Assembly: GCA_030528145.1 (NCBI GenBank)
Contig: JAUMZK010000004.1
Location: 84,251-148,250 of the forward strand
Length of the DNA: 64,000 nucleotides
Origin: Actinomycetaceae bacterium
GTDB lineage: Bacteria; Actinomycetota; Actinomycetes; Actinomycetales; Actinomycetaceae
Direction of reading: 5' to 3'
This document shows, piece by piece, positions 1 to 9,111 of this stretch (position 1 is its first letter; each line of letters starts with the position of its first letter). The notes beneath the pieces are model-generated. The model saw nothing but the letters and a program-made list of their open reading frames with translations. It was not told where the DNA came from and made no database searches. The translations under genes and the position numbers were made by a program.

Positions 1-1910
1 ATCAGGAAAGATAAACCCACTACCAGTGGTATATAAAGAGGGGTCGCCCCTGCTAAGATCTCGGAAACGTCAATTACTGCCGAAGTGTTACCGGCTACCC
101 CAACGGTCATTTCCTCGCCAGATAAATCCCGCAAATCATGCACTAACTGCTCGGTTTGTGCCGAACTGGGGTCACTGCGCGGAATAACTTGAAAAGCCAC
201 CTTGTGCCGGTCTTCAGAAACCCCAATTGGGGAAATCGCCTCAATTCCCCCCACGTAACTGAGGCGCTGCGCAAGATTCGCTTTTACCTGAACTTCGTCC
301 TCGGAAGCAATAGCTTTCGGTAAAGTAACCAGTACCAGCAAAGGACCGTTGGCCCCTGCCCCAAACGCCTGCTCTACCCGCTGGTAGGCACGGTACTGGG
401 TGGAATTGGCAGGCTCGTTTACGCCCCCCGGCAAACTGGTGCGCATTCCCAAGGCGGGAATTGCAAGGACTACCAAACCCAGCACGCACACGACCGTTGT
501 CACCAGCGCCCGCACGTCCGAAAACGGCTTTATTTCGCGTGTTTTACGAGGGTGGCGAACCTGGTTGCGGACTCGGCGTGGCAGCACTTTCCGACCGAGC
601 AACCCCAACATTGCCGGGGTAAAAGTGATCGCAATAATGACGGCGAGCGCGACCGCTAACGCCCCCACCAGTCCCATCATTTGCAAAATGTGAATGCGGG
701 TGACCGACAGGGCGACGAGGGCGATAATAACGGTGGAGCCGGCAAACACGACAGCATTGCCGGAAGTACCATTTGCCATCCCCACCGAATCCACCAGGTT
801 CATTCCCGAGAGCAGTTGGTTGCGGTGCCGGTTCAAAATGAACAGCGAGTAATCAATGCCCACTGCCAGCCCCAACATCAAACCCAATACGGGCGTGATT
901 GACAGCATATCCACCACGCGGGACAGGGACATGGCGCTGGTGACCGCAATTGCCACTCCCAATAGGGCGGCCACGATCGGCAGCCCGGCGGCCACGAAAG
1001 TCCCCAGCATTACCAGCAGTACGATGCCGGCAATAATTACGCCTGCGATCTCGCCGGGTCCCACCAACTCCGGAATTGCCATTACCAAATCGGTGGAAAA
1101 ATCGACATGCGCGCCTGCCAGGTCAGTAGCCGAAATAGCCTCCATTACCTGATGCTTTGTTTTTTGGGAAACGTCGGGTAGGTTTTTGTTAAAACCAATC
1201 ATGGCGAGGGCGACTCGCCCGTTTGCGGAAACCGTGCGGAAACCTTTACTAAAGTCGTAAGCCGTGCGCGCCGCGCGCACTTTGCTTTCGTTTTTGGCTA
1301 CGTCCGCCCAGGCTTTTTTTATCTTTTGTTTTTCTGCGTTGAGGCGGGTTTGCCCGGTCTTTATTTCGGCTTCTTTTTCGGCGAGGGCGGTCAGTGCGGT
1401 AGCGTTCGAAGCTACCTCTGGTAGTTGCTTGGTAATTTCTATCTGCTGCCTGCCGGCGTCAATTTTGCCTTGCGCTAATTCGAGTTGTTCCTGACCAGCA
1501 GTTAACCGGGCTTTTCCAGCAGCCAGCTGCGCTTCGCTCTCGGAAATCCGGTCGCCTACCTGGTCAGATGTGTCTTGAACGGTAAAAGGGTTGCGGACGT
1601 TGCGGACGCCGGATACCTTTTGGGCGTTACGCAAAGCCCTGTCTATGGCGTTTTTTTGCGCTTTCGTGAAGGGGCGGTCGGAACTGAAAACTACGCGCGC
1701 TGAACCGGGATCGACATCGCGGAAGTTGCGGGACATTTCTGCGGTCACCTGAGTGGTGGGAGTATCTGGCAGCGAAAATACTGTAGCTAGTTCCCCGTGA
1801 GCACTGACATAAGTGACAATAGCGGCTACCAACACTAACAACCAGGCAATAATTACGCGCCATGCATGCTGTGCACAGTGCCTGCCTAAACGTTGCAGAT
1901 GTCGCGCCAT
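1..1910 (-). CDS. MMPL/RND-family membrane transporter (3' end outside window)
   Basis: The minus-strand reading frame is open from the ATG at 1910-1908 to the left edge, giving about 636 visible residues with no stop. A GGAGG lies 5 bases upstream of the start. The first 40 residues hold a membrane helix. A soluble domain follows, with a Glu/Gln/Lys/Ala-rich coiled coil at roughly 120-215. A multi-helix membrane block starts near residue 275. The motif GIDYSLFILNRHR near residue 350 is the MMPL-type 'DY...R' signature of RND permeases. Known relatives export lipids or drugs; the substrate here cannot be told. No partner gene is visible upstream. The C-terminal half lies outside the window. 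Confidence 0.85.
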   Translation of the reverse strand, partial: MARHLQRLGRHCAQHAWRVIIAWLLVLVAAIVTYVSAHGELATVFSLPDTPTTQVTAEMSRNFRDVDPGSARVVFSSDRPFTKAQKNAIDRALRNAQKVSGVRNVRNPFTVQDTSDQVGDRISESEAQLAAGKARLTAGQEQLELAQGKIDAGRQQIEITKQLPEVASNATALTALAEKEAEIKTGQTRLNAEKQKIKKAWADVAKNESKVRAARTAYDFSKGFRTVSANGRVALAMIGFNKNLPDVSQKTKHQVMEAISATDLAGAHVDFSTDLVMAIPELVGPGEIAGVIIAGIVLLVMLGTFVAAGLPIVAALLGVAIAVTSAMSLSRVVDMLSITPVLGLMLGLAVGIDYSLFILNRHRNQLLSGMNLVDSVGMANGTSGNAVVFAGSTVIIALVALSVTRIHILQMMGLVGALAVALAVIIAITFTPAMLGLLGRKVLPRRVRNQVRHPRKTREIKPFSDVRALVTTVVCVLGLVVLAIPALGMRTSLPGGVNEPANSTQYRAYQRVEQAFGAGANGPLLVLVTLPKAIASEDEVQVKANLAQRLSYVGGIEAISPIGVSEDRHKVAFQVIPRSDPSSAQTEQLVHDLRDLSGEEMTVGVAGNTSAVIDVSEILAGATPLYIPLVVGLSFL

Positions 1911-2161
1911 CGCATCCTCCGGTACTGCCAAACTCTCCTCTTTAAGGTTACTCCTTAGCGTGCTTTCGCAACCTCGGTTCCCTAGTGACGAACAATGATT
2001 TTGCGCAGAAATTAGGGATTTTCAGGCGGATGTGGAGGGGAAATAACAGCCGGCGACGCCCTCGGGAAAACCACAAATTCAACACACGATAGTCGATAAA
2101 AATCACAACTTTTAAGTTAAAATAGGGTAGGTTATCTGTTGGCTGACAGGAGATTTTCACA

Positions 2162-3534
2162 ATGACGTCTGAATTGATCACCAAAGCACTCGAATTCGCG
2201 TCCGAAACCAAAGCCATGGAAATCAGTTACGACGTCCTAAAACTTACTGGTACCACGTTTAAAAAGTGTTCCCCGGCAAACGCACCCAAATTATTGCTGA
2301 CGAAAACACCTACGCAGGCTGAGGACCCCAAGTGCGTAAATCTTTAGAGGACGCCGACATCCACTTAGAACCAGACTACATTTTCCCCGGCTCCCCCACG
2401 CTTTACGGCGACTACGTCAACACTCAAAAAGTGCGCGCACAACTGGAAAAATCCGATGCGATTGCCGTTGCGGTGGCTGCGGGCACTCTAAATGACCTGG
2501 TAAAGCTAGCTTCCAAAGAAGTCGCTGCCCCTATATGTGCGTGTGTACTGCCGCTTCTGTGGACGGTTTTGTTGCCTTTGGCGCTTCCATCAGCGTGGAC
2601 GGATTCAAAATCACGCGCAATTGCCCCGCCCCCGCCGCCCTCATAGCCGACTACCAGGTAGCTGCCGATGCGCCCCGCCGCCTCACTGCCACCGGGTACG
2701 GGGATCTCCTCGAAAAAATTCCTGCCGGTGCAGACTGGATTTTGGCAGACGAATTGGGCATTGAAAAAATCGACCCATACACGTGGGGTCTGGTACAAGG
2801 TCCACTGCGCGACGCCCTCAAAACCCCCACGCAATCGGCACGGGGAACGCGAATGCCATTGAAGGACTGCTAGAAGGCAACATAATGTCCGGGCTGGCTA
2901 TGCAAGCATTGCAGTCGTCCCGCTCCGCTTCTGGCGCCGGTCACCAATTCAGCCACACTTGGGAAATGTAAGGGCACGGCTTGGACTGGGAGCCGCCATT
3001 GTCCCACGGCTTCAAAGTGGGGGTGGGAACTGTAGCGTAACTGGCACTATGGCAGGTCGCCCTCGAAGTTGACATGGACGAGGTCGACACGAACGCAGTA
3101 GTTCGTAACGCTGAAACCAAAGCTCAAATGGAACAGCGCGTACGCGGTATGCTGGAGCCGAAAATTGCCGAAGCCGCAGTGCGCTACAGTGCCGAAAAAC
3201 ACCTGGAGGGTCAGGACTTGGCGGCGCGCATCGAACTGATAAAGCAACGCTGGCCAAAAGTGGTAGAACGGGTTCGCCCACAACTGATAACCCCGCAGGA
3301 AGCCACCGACTGGCTGCGTGCGGTAGGCGCGCCCGCACATCCCGAAAAAATTAAGATCGACTGGCAGCGTTTCTACAACACTTACTTCCAAGCACGGACT
3401 ATTCGTGCCCGCTACACCATTTTGGATGTGCTGTTTGACACCGGGTTGTTGCGCTCCACCGTTGATCGTTTATTTGCCGAGGGCGGATTCTGGCACAGCC
3501 ACCGTCACCCGAACCAAGCGAAGAGGATTTGTAA
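2162..3534 (+). pseudogene. Glycerol-1-phosphate dehydrogenase-like (AraM/EgsA) pseudogene
   Basis: The reading frame begins at ATG 2162 with a GGAG upstream, but is cut by several frameshifts (near 2270, 2540, 2820-2950 and 3500). Pieced across frames it gives a near-complete AraM-type iron-containing alcohol dehydrogenase. Visible blocks are the nucleotide loop VAAGTLNDLVK, then CTAASVDGFVAFGASIS, TGYGDLLEKIPAGADW and a typical AraM C-terminal part ending just before the next ATG. Intact relatives reduce dihydroxyacetone phosphate to glycerol-1-phosphate, or sit in arabinose operons. The following araB and araD fragments support an arabinose-locus origin. It cannot make a functional protein as written. 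Confidence 0.8.
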
Positions 3535-3645
3535 ATGTCAGAAGCGTACACCATTGGTCTGGATTTTGGGACGCTGTCTGGGCGCGCAGCAGTCGTGCGC
3601 GTGCGCGACGGCGCCGAACTGGGCAGTGCGTTGTGGAAACCCTGA
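3535..3645 (+). pseudogene. araB: Ribulokinase (araB) 5' remnant
   Basis: The ATG at 3535 directly follows the stop of the araM-like pseudogene, as in an operon. The 36 residues contain IGLDFGTLSGRAAVVRV, the N-terminal FGGY-kinase phosphate loop typical of L-ribulokinase, and then hit TGA at 3643. An intact ribulokinase has about 550 residues, so more than 90 percent is missing. The next recognisable sequence is the end of araD. A deletion that removed most of araB, any araA, and the start of araD is the simplest explanation. Confidence 0.75.
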
Positions 3646-3903
3646 AAGGGTCGCGTTCTCACGCGGTACTAATGAAGAACCACGGTCACTTCACCGTAGG
3701 GAAGGTCGCGCGCCGCCGTGAAAACCACAGTAATGGTAGAAGAGGTCGCGAAAACCACGTTTGTGGCACAGCAATTAGGCAATTAGGCACACCTGTGCCC
3801 CTCCCGAGGCGCTACGAAGCAGCTGTTTGACCGTTACCAGAACGTTTACGGGCAGACCGGGAGACTACTTCATGAGCAATCGGTCCGAAATCCGCCCGTT
3901 TAG
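3646..3903 (+). pseudogene. araD: L-ribulose-5-phosphate 4-epimerase (araD) 3' remnant
   Basis: This stretch encodes, over at least three frames, the C-terminal part of AraD: LMKNHGHFTVGK, then AAVKTTVMVEEVAKTTF, then DRYQNVYGQTG with a stop at 3901. A frameshift lies near 3710. A tandem GCAATTAG duplication at about 3770-3788 breaks the frame again. Intact AraD converts L-ribulose-5-phosphate to D-xylulose-5-phosphate. With the araB and araM fragments it shows that this lineage once had, and lost, an arabinose pathway at this site. Confidence 0.75.
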
Positions 3904-3945
3904 GTAGAGCCACGGAGTGAAATCTGTGGCTCTACCGTCTATTTT
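3903..3945 (+). terminator. Probable Rho-independent terminator after the ara remnants
   Basis: An 11-bp stem (GTAGAGCCAC paired with GTGGCTCTAC plus one flanking pair) surrounds a 12-base loop and is followed by GTCTATTTT. It starts at the stop codon of the araD remnant, where an operon terminator would be expected. Confidence 0.6.
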
Positions 3946-4111
3946 GAAGGCGTAGCGGGCGAGTTGGCGCACTGTCCCCAACCTTCCAATACTTCTGCTC
4001 CAGTGTCACATCGCCCCCATAGGCATCGAACCCATCCGTCCTCAGCAAATACCTTGCAGTCAACAAAATAGTTACGCCTCAACAAAATAGTTCGCTCTCA
4101 CGTACACACGA

Positions 4112-4143
4112 CAGCAGCGGCGGGAACATTCCTGCCGCTGCTG
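4112..4143. terminator. Inverted repeat between the ara remnants and pckG
   Basis: CAGCAGCGGC and GCCGCTGCTG form a perfect 10-bp stem around a 12-base loop. No strong T tract follows on either strand, so its role as a terminator is uncertain. Confidence 0.45.
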
Positions 4144-4185
4144 GTTTAAGGTTGCGTGAGGACGACGCGCTTGCACCGAAACAAG

Positions 4186-4213
4186 TTGGACCCCACCTTT
4201 TGGTGGGGTCCAA
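4186..4213. terminator. Perfect 12-bp hairpin downstream of pckG
   Basis: TTGGACCCCACC and its exact complement flank a TTTT loop. It lies about 105 bases past the pckG stop and is a likely terminator for the leftward pckG transcript, although the T tract is weak on both sides. Confidence 0.55.
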
Positions 4214-4318
4214 CATTCACCCTAGCCGGTTACTGCCCAGCTAAAGAACGTACAGCACCGTAGCATTAGCCGCGATTCGTCCGCGGCTGCCGCAACCATT
4301 ACCGCAAAGCACTAAGCC

Positions 4319-6163
4319 TTACGCCTGCGCTGCAGCAATACGGGCGCGGAACTTCTTCAATTCATCCCAAATGGGTTCGGGAATGTGGTCGCCAAACTTC
4401 TTGAAGTATTCCTCGGTTTCGTCCATTTCTGCAGCCCACGCTTGCGGATCTACAGCAAATAGCTTGCCCCAAGTTTCTTCGTCAATATCCAAGCCGTCCA
4501 GGTTGAAGTCTTCAAACTTCGGGTACTTGCCAGTAATGCCTTCAATGGCTTCCACTTCACCGGCGGCGCGGCGCACAATCCAGTCCAGAACGCGGCTATT
4601 GTCGCCGTAACCCGGCCAGAGGAACTTGCCGTTTTCGTCCTTACGGAACCAGTTCACCTGGTATACCTTCGGGAACTTATCGCCCAGTTCCTTCTGCATT
4701 TCCAACCAGTGACCCCAGTAGTCGGCCATGTTGTAACCACAGAACGGCAGCATAGCGAACGGATCGTGGCGCAACGAACCCGCCTTCACGTCCGTGGCCG
4801 CAGCAGTAACTTCGGAGGCCACGGACGCACCAATGAACACGCCGTGCGCCGGATCGTATTGTTCTGCTACCAATGGCACGTTGGTAGCGCGGCGTCCACC
4901 GAAGAGGACGGCGTCTACCGGAACGCCTTGCGGGGCTTCCCAGTCTTCGCAAATAATTGGGCACTGCGAAGCAGGAACCGTAAAACGAGAGTTCGGGTGT
5001 GCGGCCTTTTCGCCGGATTCTGGCGTCCAGTCGTTGCCGTGCCAGTCGATCAGGTGTGCCGGAACGTCCCCATCAATGCCTTCCCACCACACGTCGCCAT
5101 CATCGGTCAGGGCAACGTTCGTGAAGATAGAGTTGGCTTTCATGGTTTCCATAGCCATCGGGTTGGTGTCATAAGACGTACCGGGGGCCACGCCGAAGAA
5201 GCCAGCTTCAGGGTTGATGGCGTACAGGCGACCGTCGGGACCAGGACGCATCCACGCAATGTCATCACCAATGGTTTCGACCTTGTAGCCCGGAATGGTG
5301 GGTTGCAACATGGCCAGGTTGGTCTTGCCGCAAGCGGACGGGAAAGCTGCCGTAACATGGTACTGCTTTCCAGTTTTTTCGCTGGTCAAACGCAAGATGA
5401 GCATGTGTTCTGCCATCCAGCCATCGCGGCGAGCCATCGTGGAAGCAATACGCAGCGCGTAGCACTTCTTGCCCAGCAGAGCGTTGCCACCGTAACCAGA
5501 ACCGTACGACCAAATTTCGTTAGTTTCCGGGAAGTGCGTGATGTACTTTTCATCATTGCACGGCCACTGTTCGTCTACTTGACCTTCTGCCAAAGGCGCA
5601 CCCACCGAGTGAACCGCAGGCACCCACGGTTTGCCTTCATTAATTAGGTCCATAGCTTTTTCGCCCATGCGAGTCATGATGCGCATGTTTACAACCACGT
5701 AAGGCGAGTCGGTTAGTTCAATACCCAGTTGCGAAATCGGGCCACCCAACGGTCCCATGCTGAAGGGAACCACGTACATGGTACGTCCCTTCATGGAACC
5801 ACGGAACACGCCGTCCTCGCCAATGAGGGTTTCTTTCATTTCTTTCGGGTCCGCCCAGTGGTTAGTCGGACCAGCGTCCTCTTCTTTTTCGCAGCAAATA
5901 AAGGTGCGCGATTCCACGCGAGCAACGTCAGAAGGAAGCGAACGTGCCAGGAACGAGTTCGGGCGCTTATCTTCGTTCAGTTTGGTGAGCATGCCCGACT
6001 CGACCATCATTGAGGTGAGGCGATCCCATTCTTCTTGGGATCCATCGCTAAATTCGATGGCATCAGGGGTAGTAATTTCAGCAACTTTTGCAACCCATTC
6101 AACGACGTCTTCGGGAACGTTGGAAGGTGCAGCAGCCTTAACATCCTGTAAAGTTACAGCCAT
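4319..6163 (-). CDS. pckG: Phosphoenolpyruvate carboxykinase (GTP)
   Basis: The 614-residue protein has the usual length for GTP-dependent PEPCK and converts oxaloacetate plus GTP to PEP in the cytosol. Visible hallmarks are the kinase loop [11 protein letters not shown] near residue 285, [14 protein letters not shown] near 335, and the FGGRR segment near 430. The start ATG at 6163 has a GAGGAGG upstream on the minus strand. It stands alone. Its leader holds an inverted repeat (6189-6209) that could bind a regulator. Its position beside ptsH and ptsI puts the main PEP-producing and PEP-consuming genes side by side. Confidence 0.97.
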   Translation of the reverse strand: MAVTLQDVKAAAPSNVPEDVVEWVAKVAEITTPDAIEFSDGSQEEWDRLTSMMVESGMLTKLNEDKRPNSFLARSLPSDVARVESRTFICCEKEEDAGPTNHWADPKEMKETLIGEDGVFRGSMKGRTMYVVPFSMGPLGGPISQLGIELTDSPYVVVNMRIMTRMGEKAMDLINEGKPWVPAVHSVGAPLAEGQVDEQWPCNDEKYITHFPETNEIWSYGSGYGGNALLGKKCYALRIASTMARRDGWMAEHMLILRLTSEKTGKQYHVTAAFPSACGKTNLAMLQPTIPGYKVETIGDDIAWMRPGPDGRLYAINPEAGFFGVAPGTSYDTNPMAMETMKANSIFTNVALTDDGDVWWEGIDGDVPAHLIDWHGNDWTPESGEKAAHPNSRFTVPASQCPIICEDWEAPQGVPVDAVLFGGRRATNVPLVAEQYDPAHGVFIGASVASEVTAAATDVKAGSLRHDPFAMLPFCGYNMADYWGHWLEMQKELGDKFPKVYQVNWFRKDENGKFLWPGYGDNSRVLDWIVRRAAGEVEAIEGITGKYPKFEDFNLDGLDIDEETWGKLFAVDPQAWAAEMDETEEYFKKFGDHIPEPIWDELKKFRARIAAAQA

Positions 6164-6188
6164 TATGGTTTTGCCTCCTCGGCTCTAC

Positions 6189-6209
6189 TTGAAGTGCTTA
6201 TCACTTCAA
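6189..6209. promoter_or_regulatory. Operator-like inverted repeat upstream of pckG
   Basis: TTGAAGTG - 5 bases - CACTTCAA is a perfect 8-bp inverted repeat 26-46 bases upstream of the pckG start. Its size and spacing resemble a dimeric repressor site. The regulator is unknown. Confidence 0.4.
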
Positions 6210-6428
6210 CTGCTTCTATTGTTACATCTAACCGAAGGGTTTTCACTGGGCAATAGTCCCATTGCCCAAAGCGCCAAAACTCCCAAAAAATCAGGCTTTG
6301 ACCTGCATCTTTATATCAGATCACAGGTTTTTCCTGGGCCTTTTGGGCGAACTTTGAGGGAAATTTTAGCAGAATTTGAAACACACTTACCGCAGACTTT
6401 ACGCTAAACTAAATATTATTTTGCATTT

Positions 6429-6683
6429 TTATGCATCATCGTTGGCTTGGAGGATGTTTTTCACTTTCGCAGCAACGTCCGCATTGTCGCATTCCACCGT
6501 GACCACATCCCCGCACTGCGCCCCCAACGTCATGACCATCATTACCGAGGACGCATCCACCGGTCCCGCCCCCGGCAAAGAAAGAGTCAGCGCACAGCCG
6601 GAATCTTGCACCGCCTTTGCAATCAGTCCAGCAGGACGGGCGTGAATTCCATCAGGGTTCAACACTTTGACTTGTTCGCTCAC
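6429..6683 (-). CDS. ptsH: PTS phosphocarrier protein HPr
   Basis: This 84-residue protein matches HPr in full length. The GIHARPA motif near residue 12 carries the active-site histidine that takes phosphate from enzyme I and passes it to sugar-specific EIIA proteins. The segment following DASSVMMVMTLGA corresponds to the region around the regulatory serine of Gram-positive HPr. It is transcribed away from ptsI, with about 190 bases between them. No sugar-specific EII gene lies in the window, so this is the general PTS pair. Confidence 0.96.
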   Translation of the reverse strand: MSEQVKVLNPDGIHARPAGLIAKAVQDSGCALTLSLPGAGPVDASSVMMVMTLGAQCGDVVTVECDNADVAAKVKNILQANDDA

Positions 6684-6871
6684 TTAGTTTCCTTCGCAGT
6701 ATTTATGTAGGGTCCATAAGCTGCAATTTCAGTCTCCCCCATTTTGCCGCCTTTGCGGACCTATTGTGCCCAATATCGCAGGCAGGCGGTGTCTTCAGTC
6801 ACTTTGACGGGTATTTTCAGCAACTTTTTTCGTCCTCGACAGTAGGCTAAAAATAACACTGAGGAGGACGA

Positions 6872-8611
6872 ATGGGCATAGTCTCCAAAGGCGTCCCGGT
6901 TGTCTCCGGGGTGGCTTACGCACCCGCTTTGTGGCTACGCAAACCGCAGTTTCATGACGACACCACAAACTCTAACGCCACCGACCAAACGATTGATTGC
7001 GCGCGCGAAGTCCGCCGCTTCACCGAAGCGGCGGACCAGGTGGCGGAACGTTTCAACGAAAGAGCACTACAAACCGTCGGTTCTGCCTCTGACATCTTGA
7101 CAGTATCTGCGGCAATGGCAACTGACCCCGCTTGGCGGAAAGCTACCATCGACCTCATAAATACGGGTGTGCCGGCAACCCGCGCCACCACCACGACCTT
7201 GGGCGAAATTGCCCGCAAGTTCGTCGCCTCTGGGACGGTCCTAGCAGACCGGGTTACCGACCTCGTAGACCTGCGCGACCGAATTTTGGCAGGACTGCAC
7301 GGATTACCAGAAATGGACTTGCCACAACCAGATTCCCCGGTAGTACTGCTGTGCGACGACTTAGCGCCAGCCGACACCGCCGCCCTCGACCCGAAAATGA
7401 TCCAAGGACTGGTCTGCCGCCACAGCGGACCCACCAGCCACAGCGCCATAATTGCCAGGCAAATGGGCATCCCCTGCATCGTGTCAACGCAAGGACTGGA
7501 TAATATCGAGGACGGCACACTAGTCCTGGTAAACGGCACTAAAGGCACAGTGAAGGTAAATCCGGATCCGGGTCATGCCCGCTCACTGGTAGCCTTGGAG
7601 GAAGCCCGCCACGAAGCCGCCAGCAAATGGGTGGGACCAGCCAAAACGCGCGACGGGATACGCACCTACCTGTACGCGAACGTGCAAAACCGGGTAGGCG
7701 CACTGCAGGCAAAAGAAGTGGGCGCCGAAGGCATCGGACTGCTGCGCACCGAATTAGCATTCATTGGGCACACCATGGAGCCCAGCATCGAAGCACAAGC
7801 CCGCGCCTACCAAAACATCACCGACGTGTTCCCAGACGACCGCATTATTGTGCGCACTTTAGATGCCGGCTCGGACAAACCAGTGGCATGGGCAGGCACG
7901 CAACCCGAAGAAAACCCGGCACTGGGCGTGCGCGGCCTACGTACCCGAGGGCGGCGACCGGAGGTTCTGGAACACCAACTGGACGCCCTCGCCATCGTAA
8001 ACGAAGGACGCAACGACCCCCTGAACGTCATGGCACCCATGGTGGCAACATTGGAAGAAGCCGCCGAATTTGCCGAAAAAGTGCGGACACGCGGCATGGT
8101 TCCGGGCGTAATGATCGAAGTTCCCGCCATCGCATTCCTGGCAGGGCCACTGCTGGAAATAATCGACTTCGTGTCGCTAGGAACAAACGATTTGACGCAG
8201 TACCTTATGGCAGCGGACCGCACAAACCCGCATGTAGCCACCTATTTGGACGCGTGGCAACCGGCAGTGTTGGCCATGATTAATTCTGTGGCGCGCGCGG
8301 CGGGGGCAACCGGGAAGCGGGCATGCGTGTGTGGTGAGGCTGCCGCCGACCCAGTACTGGGCGCGGTGCTGTTAGGAATGGGTGTGACCGGATTGTCAAT
8401 GGCACCCAGCGCTATCCGCACGGTGGGTTCATTCATTGGGCAAATCAATTTGGAAACGTGCAAGAGGGCGGCCACGGCAGTGCTCGGTGCCAGCGCGGGC
8501 AACAATTTCGCAAAATACAGTGGGGCGTTCAACGCCTCCGAAGCCCGCGAGCGCGCCCTCGCTGTTTTGGCTGATGCGGGGGTGGAATTTGGCTTCAGCG
8601 AAGGTTCATAG
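6872..8611 (+). CDS. ptsI: PTS enzyme I (PEP-protein phosphotransferase)
   Basis: The 579-residue protein transfers phosphate from PEP to HPr. The swivelling phosphohistidine domain shows GPTSHSAIIARQMGIPC near residue 195, with the phosphorylated His in TSHSA. The C-terminal PEP-binding barrel shows EGIGLLRTELAF, SLGTNDLTQY and the reactive cysteine in CVCGEAAAD. The start ATG at 6872 follows GAGGAGG. The next gene overlaps its 3' end. Together with ptsH it forms the divergent general PTS locus. Confidence 0.96.
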   Translation: MGIVSKGVPVVSGVAYAPALWLRKPQFHDDTTNSNATDQTIDCAREVRRFTEAADQVAERFNERALQTVGSASDILTVSAAMATDPAWRKATIDLINTGVPATRATTTTLGEIARKFVASGTVLADRVTDLVDLRDRILAGLHGLPEMDLPQPDSPVVLLCDDLAPADTAALDPKMIQGLVCRHSGPTSHSAIIARQMGIPCIVSTQGLDNIEDGTLVLVNGTKGTVKVNPDPGHARSLVALEEARHEAASKWVGPAKTRDGIRTYLYANVQNRVGALQAKEVGAEGIGLLRTELAFIGHTMEPSIEAQARAYQNITDVFPDDRIIVRTLDAGSDKPVAWAGTQPEENPALGVRGLRTRGRRPEVLEHQLDALAIVNEGRNDPLNVMAPMVATLEEAAEFAEKVRTRGMVPGVMIEVPAIAFLAGPLLEIIDFVSLGTNDLTQYLMAADRTNPHVATYLDAWQPAVLAMINSVARAAGATGKRACVCGEAAADPVLGAVLLGMGVTGLSMAPSAIRTVGSFIGQINLETCKRAATAVLGASAGNNFAKYSGAFNASEARERALAVLADAGVEFGFSEGS

Positions 8612-9056
8612 CCAGGACGCCCTGCCGATTTTGCGGCAGTTTGTTGCGGAAATTGGCAGGATTTTGCGAACAGTTGGTGGGGGCGCGCCGGTTTCGGAGT
8701 TGCCGGTAGATTCCCGCTTGCAGGCGGCGGTAGTGGCGGCAGGTTCTTTAGGGCGAGGACGCCGCGTGCTGGTGCGGTGGACGTTACAGGAGTTGGCCGC
8801 GTTGTATCCGGGGCGCAGCGTGGAGGTGCGAGTGCCACCTTTTGGAGCGACGCAGATTATTGCGGGGTCTACACATCGGCGGGGTACGCCTCCGGCGGTA
8901 GTTGAGTGTGACACGCCGACTTGGTGCGCGTTAGCGACCGGGTTGGTGACCTGGGAAGAGGCGGTATTATGCGGAAAAGTGCTGGCTTCGGGGCAGCACA
9001 CTGACCTTCAGGAGCGCCTTCCTGTAGGGACACTCCCGCGCACGTGTCTGTTTTAG
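8574..9056 (+). CDS. Sterol-carrier-family (SCP2-like) actinobacterial protein
   Basis: About 160 residues overlap the 3' end of ptsI. The pattern is that of actinobacterial proteins annotated as sterol carrier family: LVRWTLQELAALYPGRSVEVRVPP, then TPPAVVE, then an ending close to WCALATGLVTWEEAV and a 'V.ASG...DL' motif. These proteins have no proven role and are often found near housekeeping genes. The start is uncertain. ATG 8574 has no good ribosome site, and TTG 8586 is an alternative. The overlap suggests co-expression with ptsI. Confidence 0.7.
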   Translation: MRGWNLASAKVHSQDALPILRQFVAEIGRILRTVGGGAPVSELPVDSRLQAAVVAAGSLGRGRRVLVRWTLQELAALYPGRSVEVRVPPFGATQIIAGSTHRRGTPPAVVECDTPTWCALATGLVTWEEAVLCGKVLASGQHTDLQERLPVGTLPRTCLF

Positions 9057-9060
9057 GTGC

Positions 9061-9092
9061 TTTTTTATCTTTTTTTATCTTGTTTATCTTGA
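9061..9092. repeat. Three 10-bp TTTATCTT repeats downstream of the AAA ATPase gene
   Basis: Three consecutive units of the form (T/G)TTTATCTT lie 20 bases past the stop of the ATPase gene. A nearly identical array in the same orientation lies at 10291-10321, just before its start. Confidence 0.8.
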
Positions 9093-9111
9093 CTACTCGC
9101 TAATGCAGCGG

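Noticed and set aside
4709..5647. 312-codon frame on the strand opposite pckG
   Set aside because: Shadow of a well-conserved gene; composition follows the codons of pckG.
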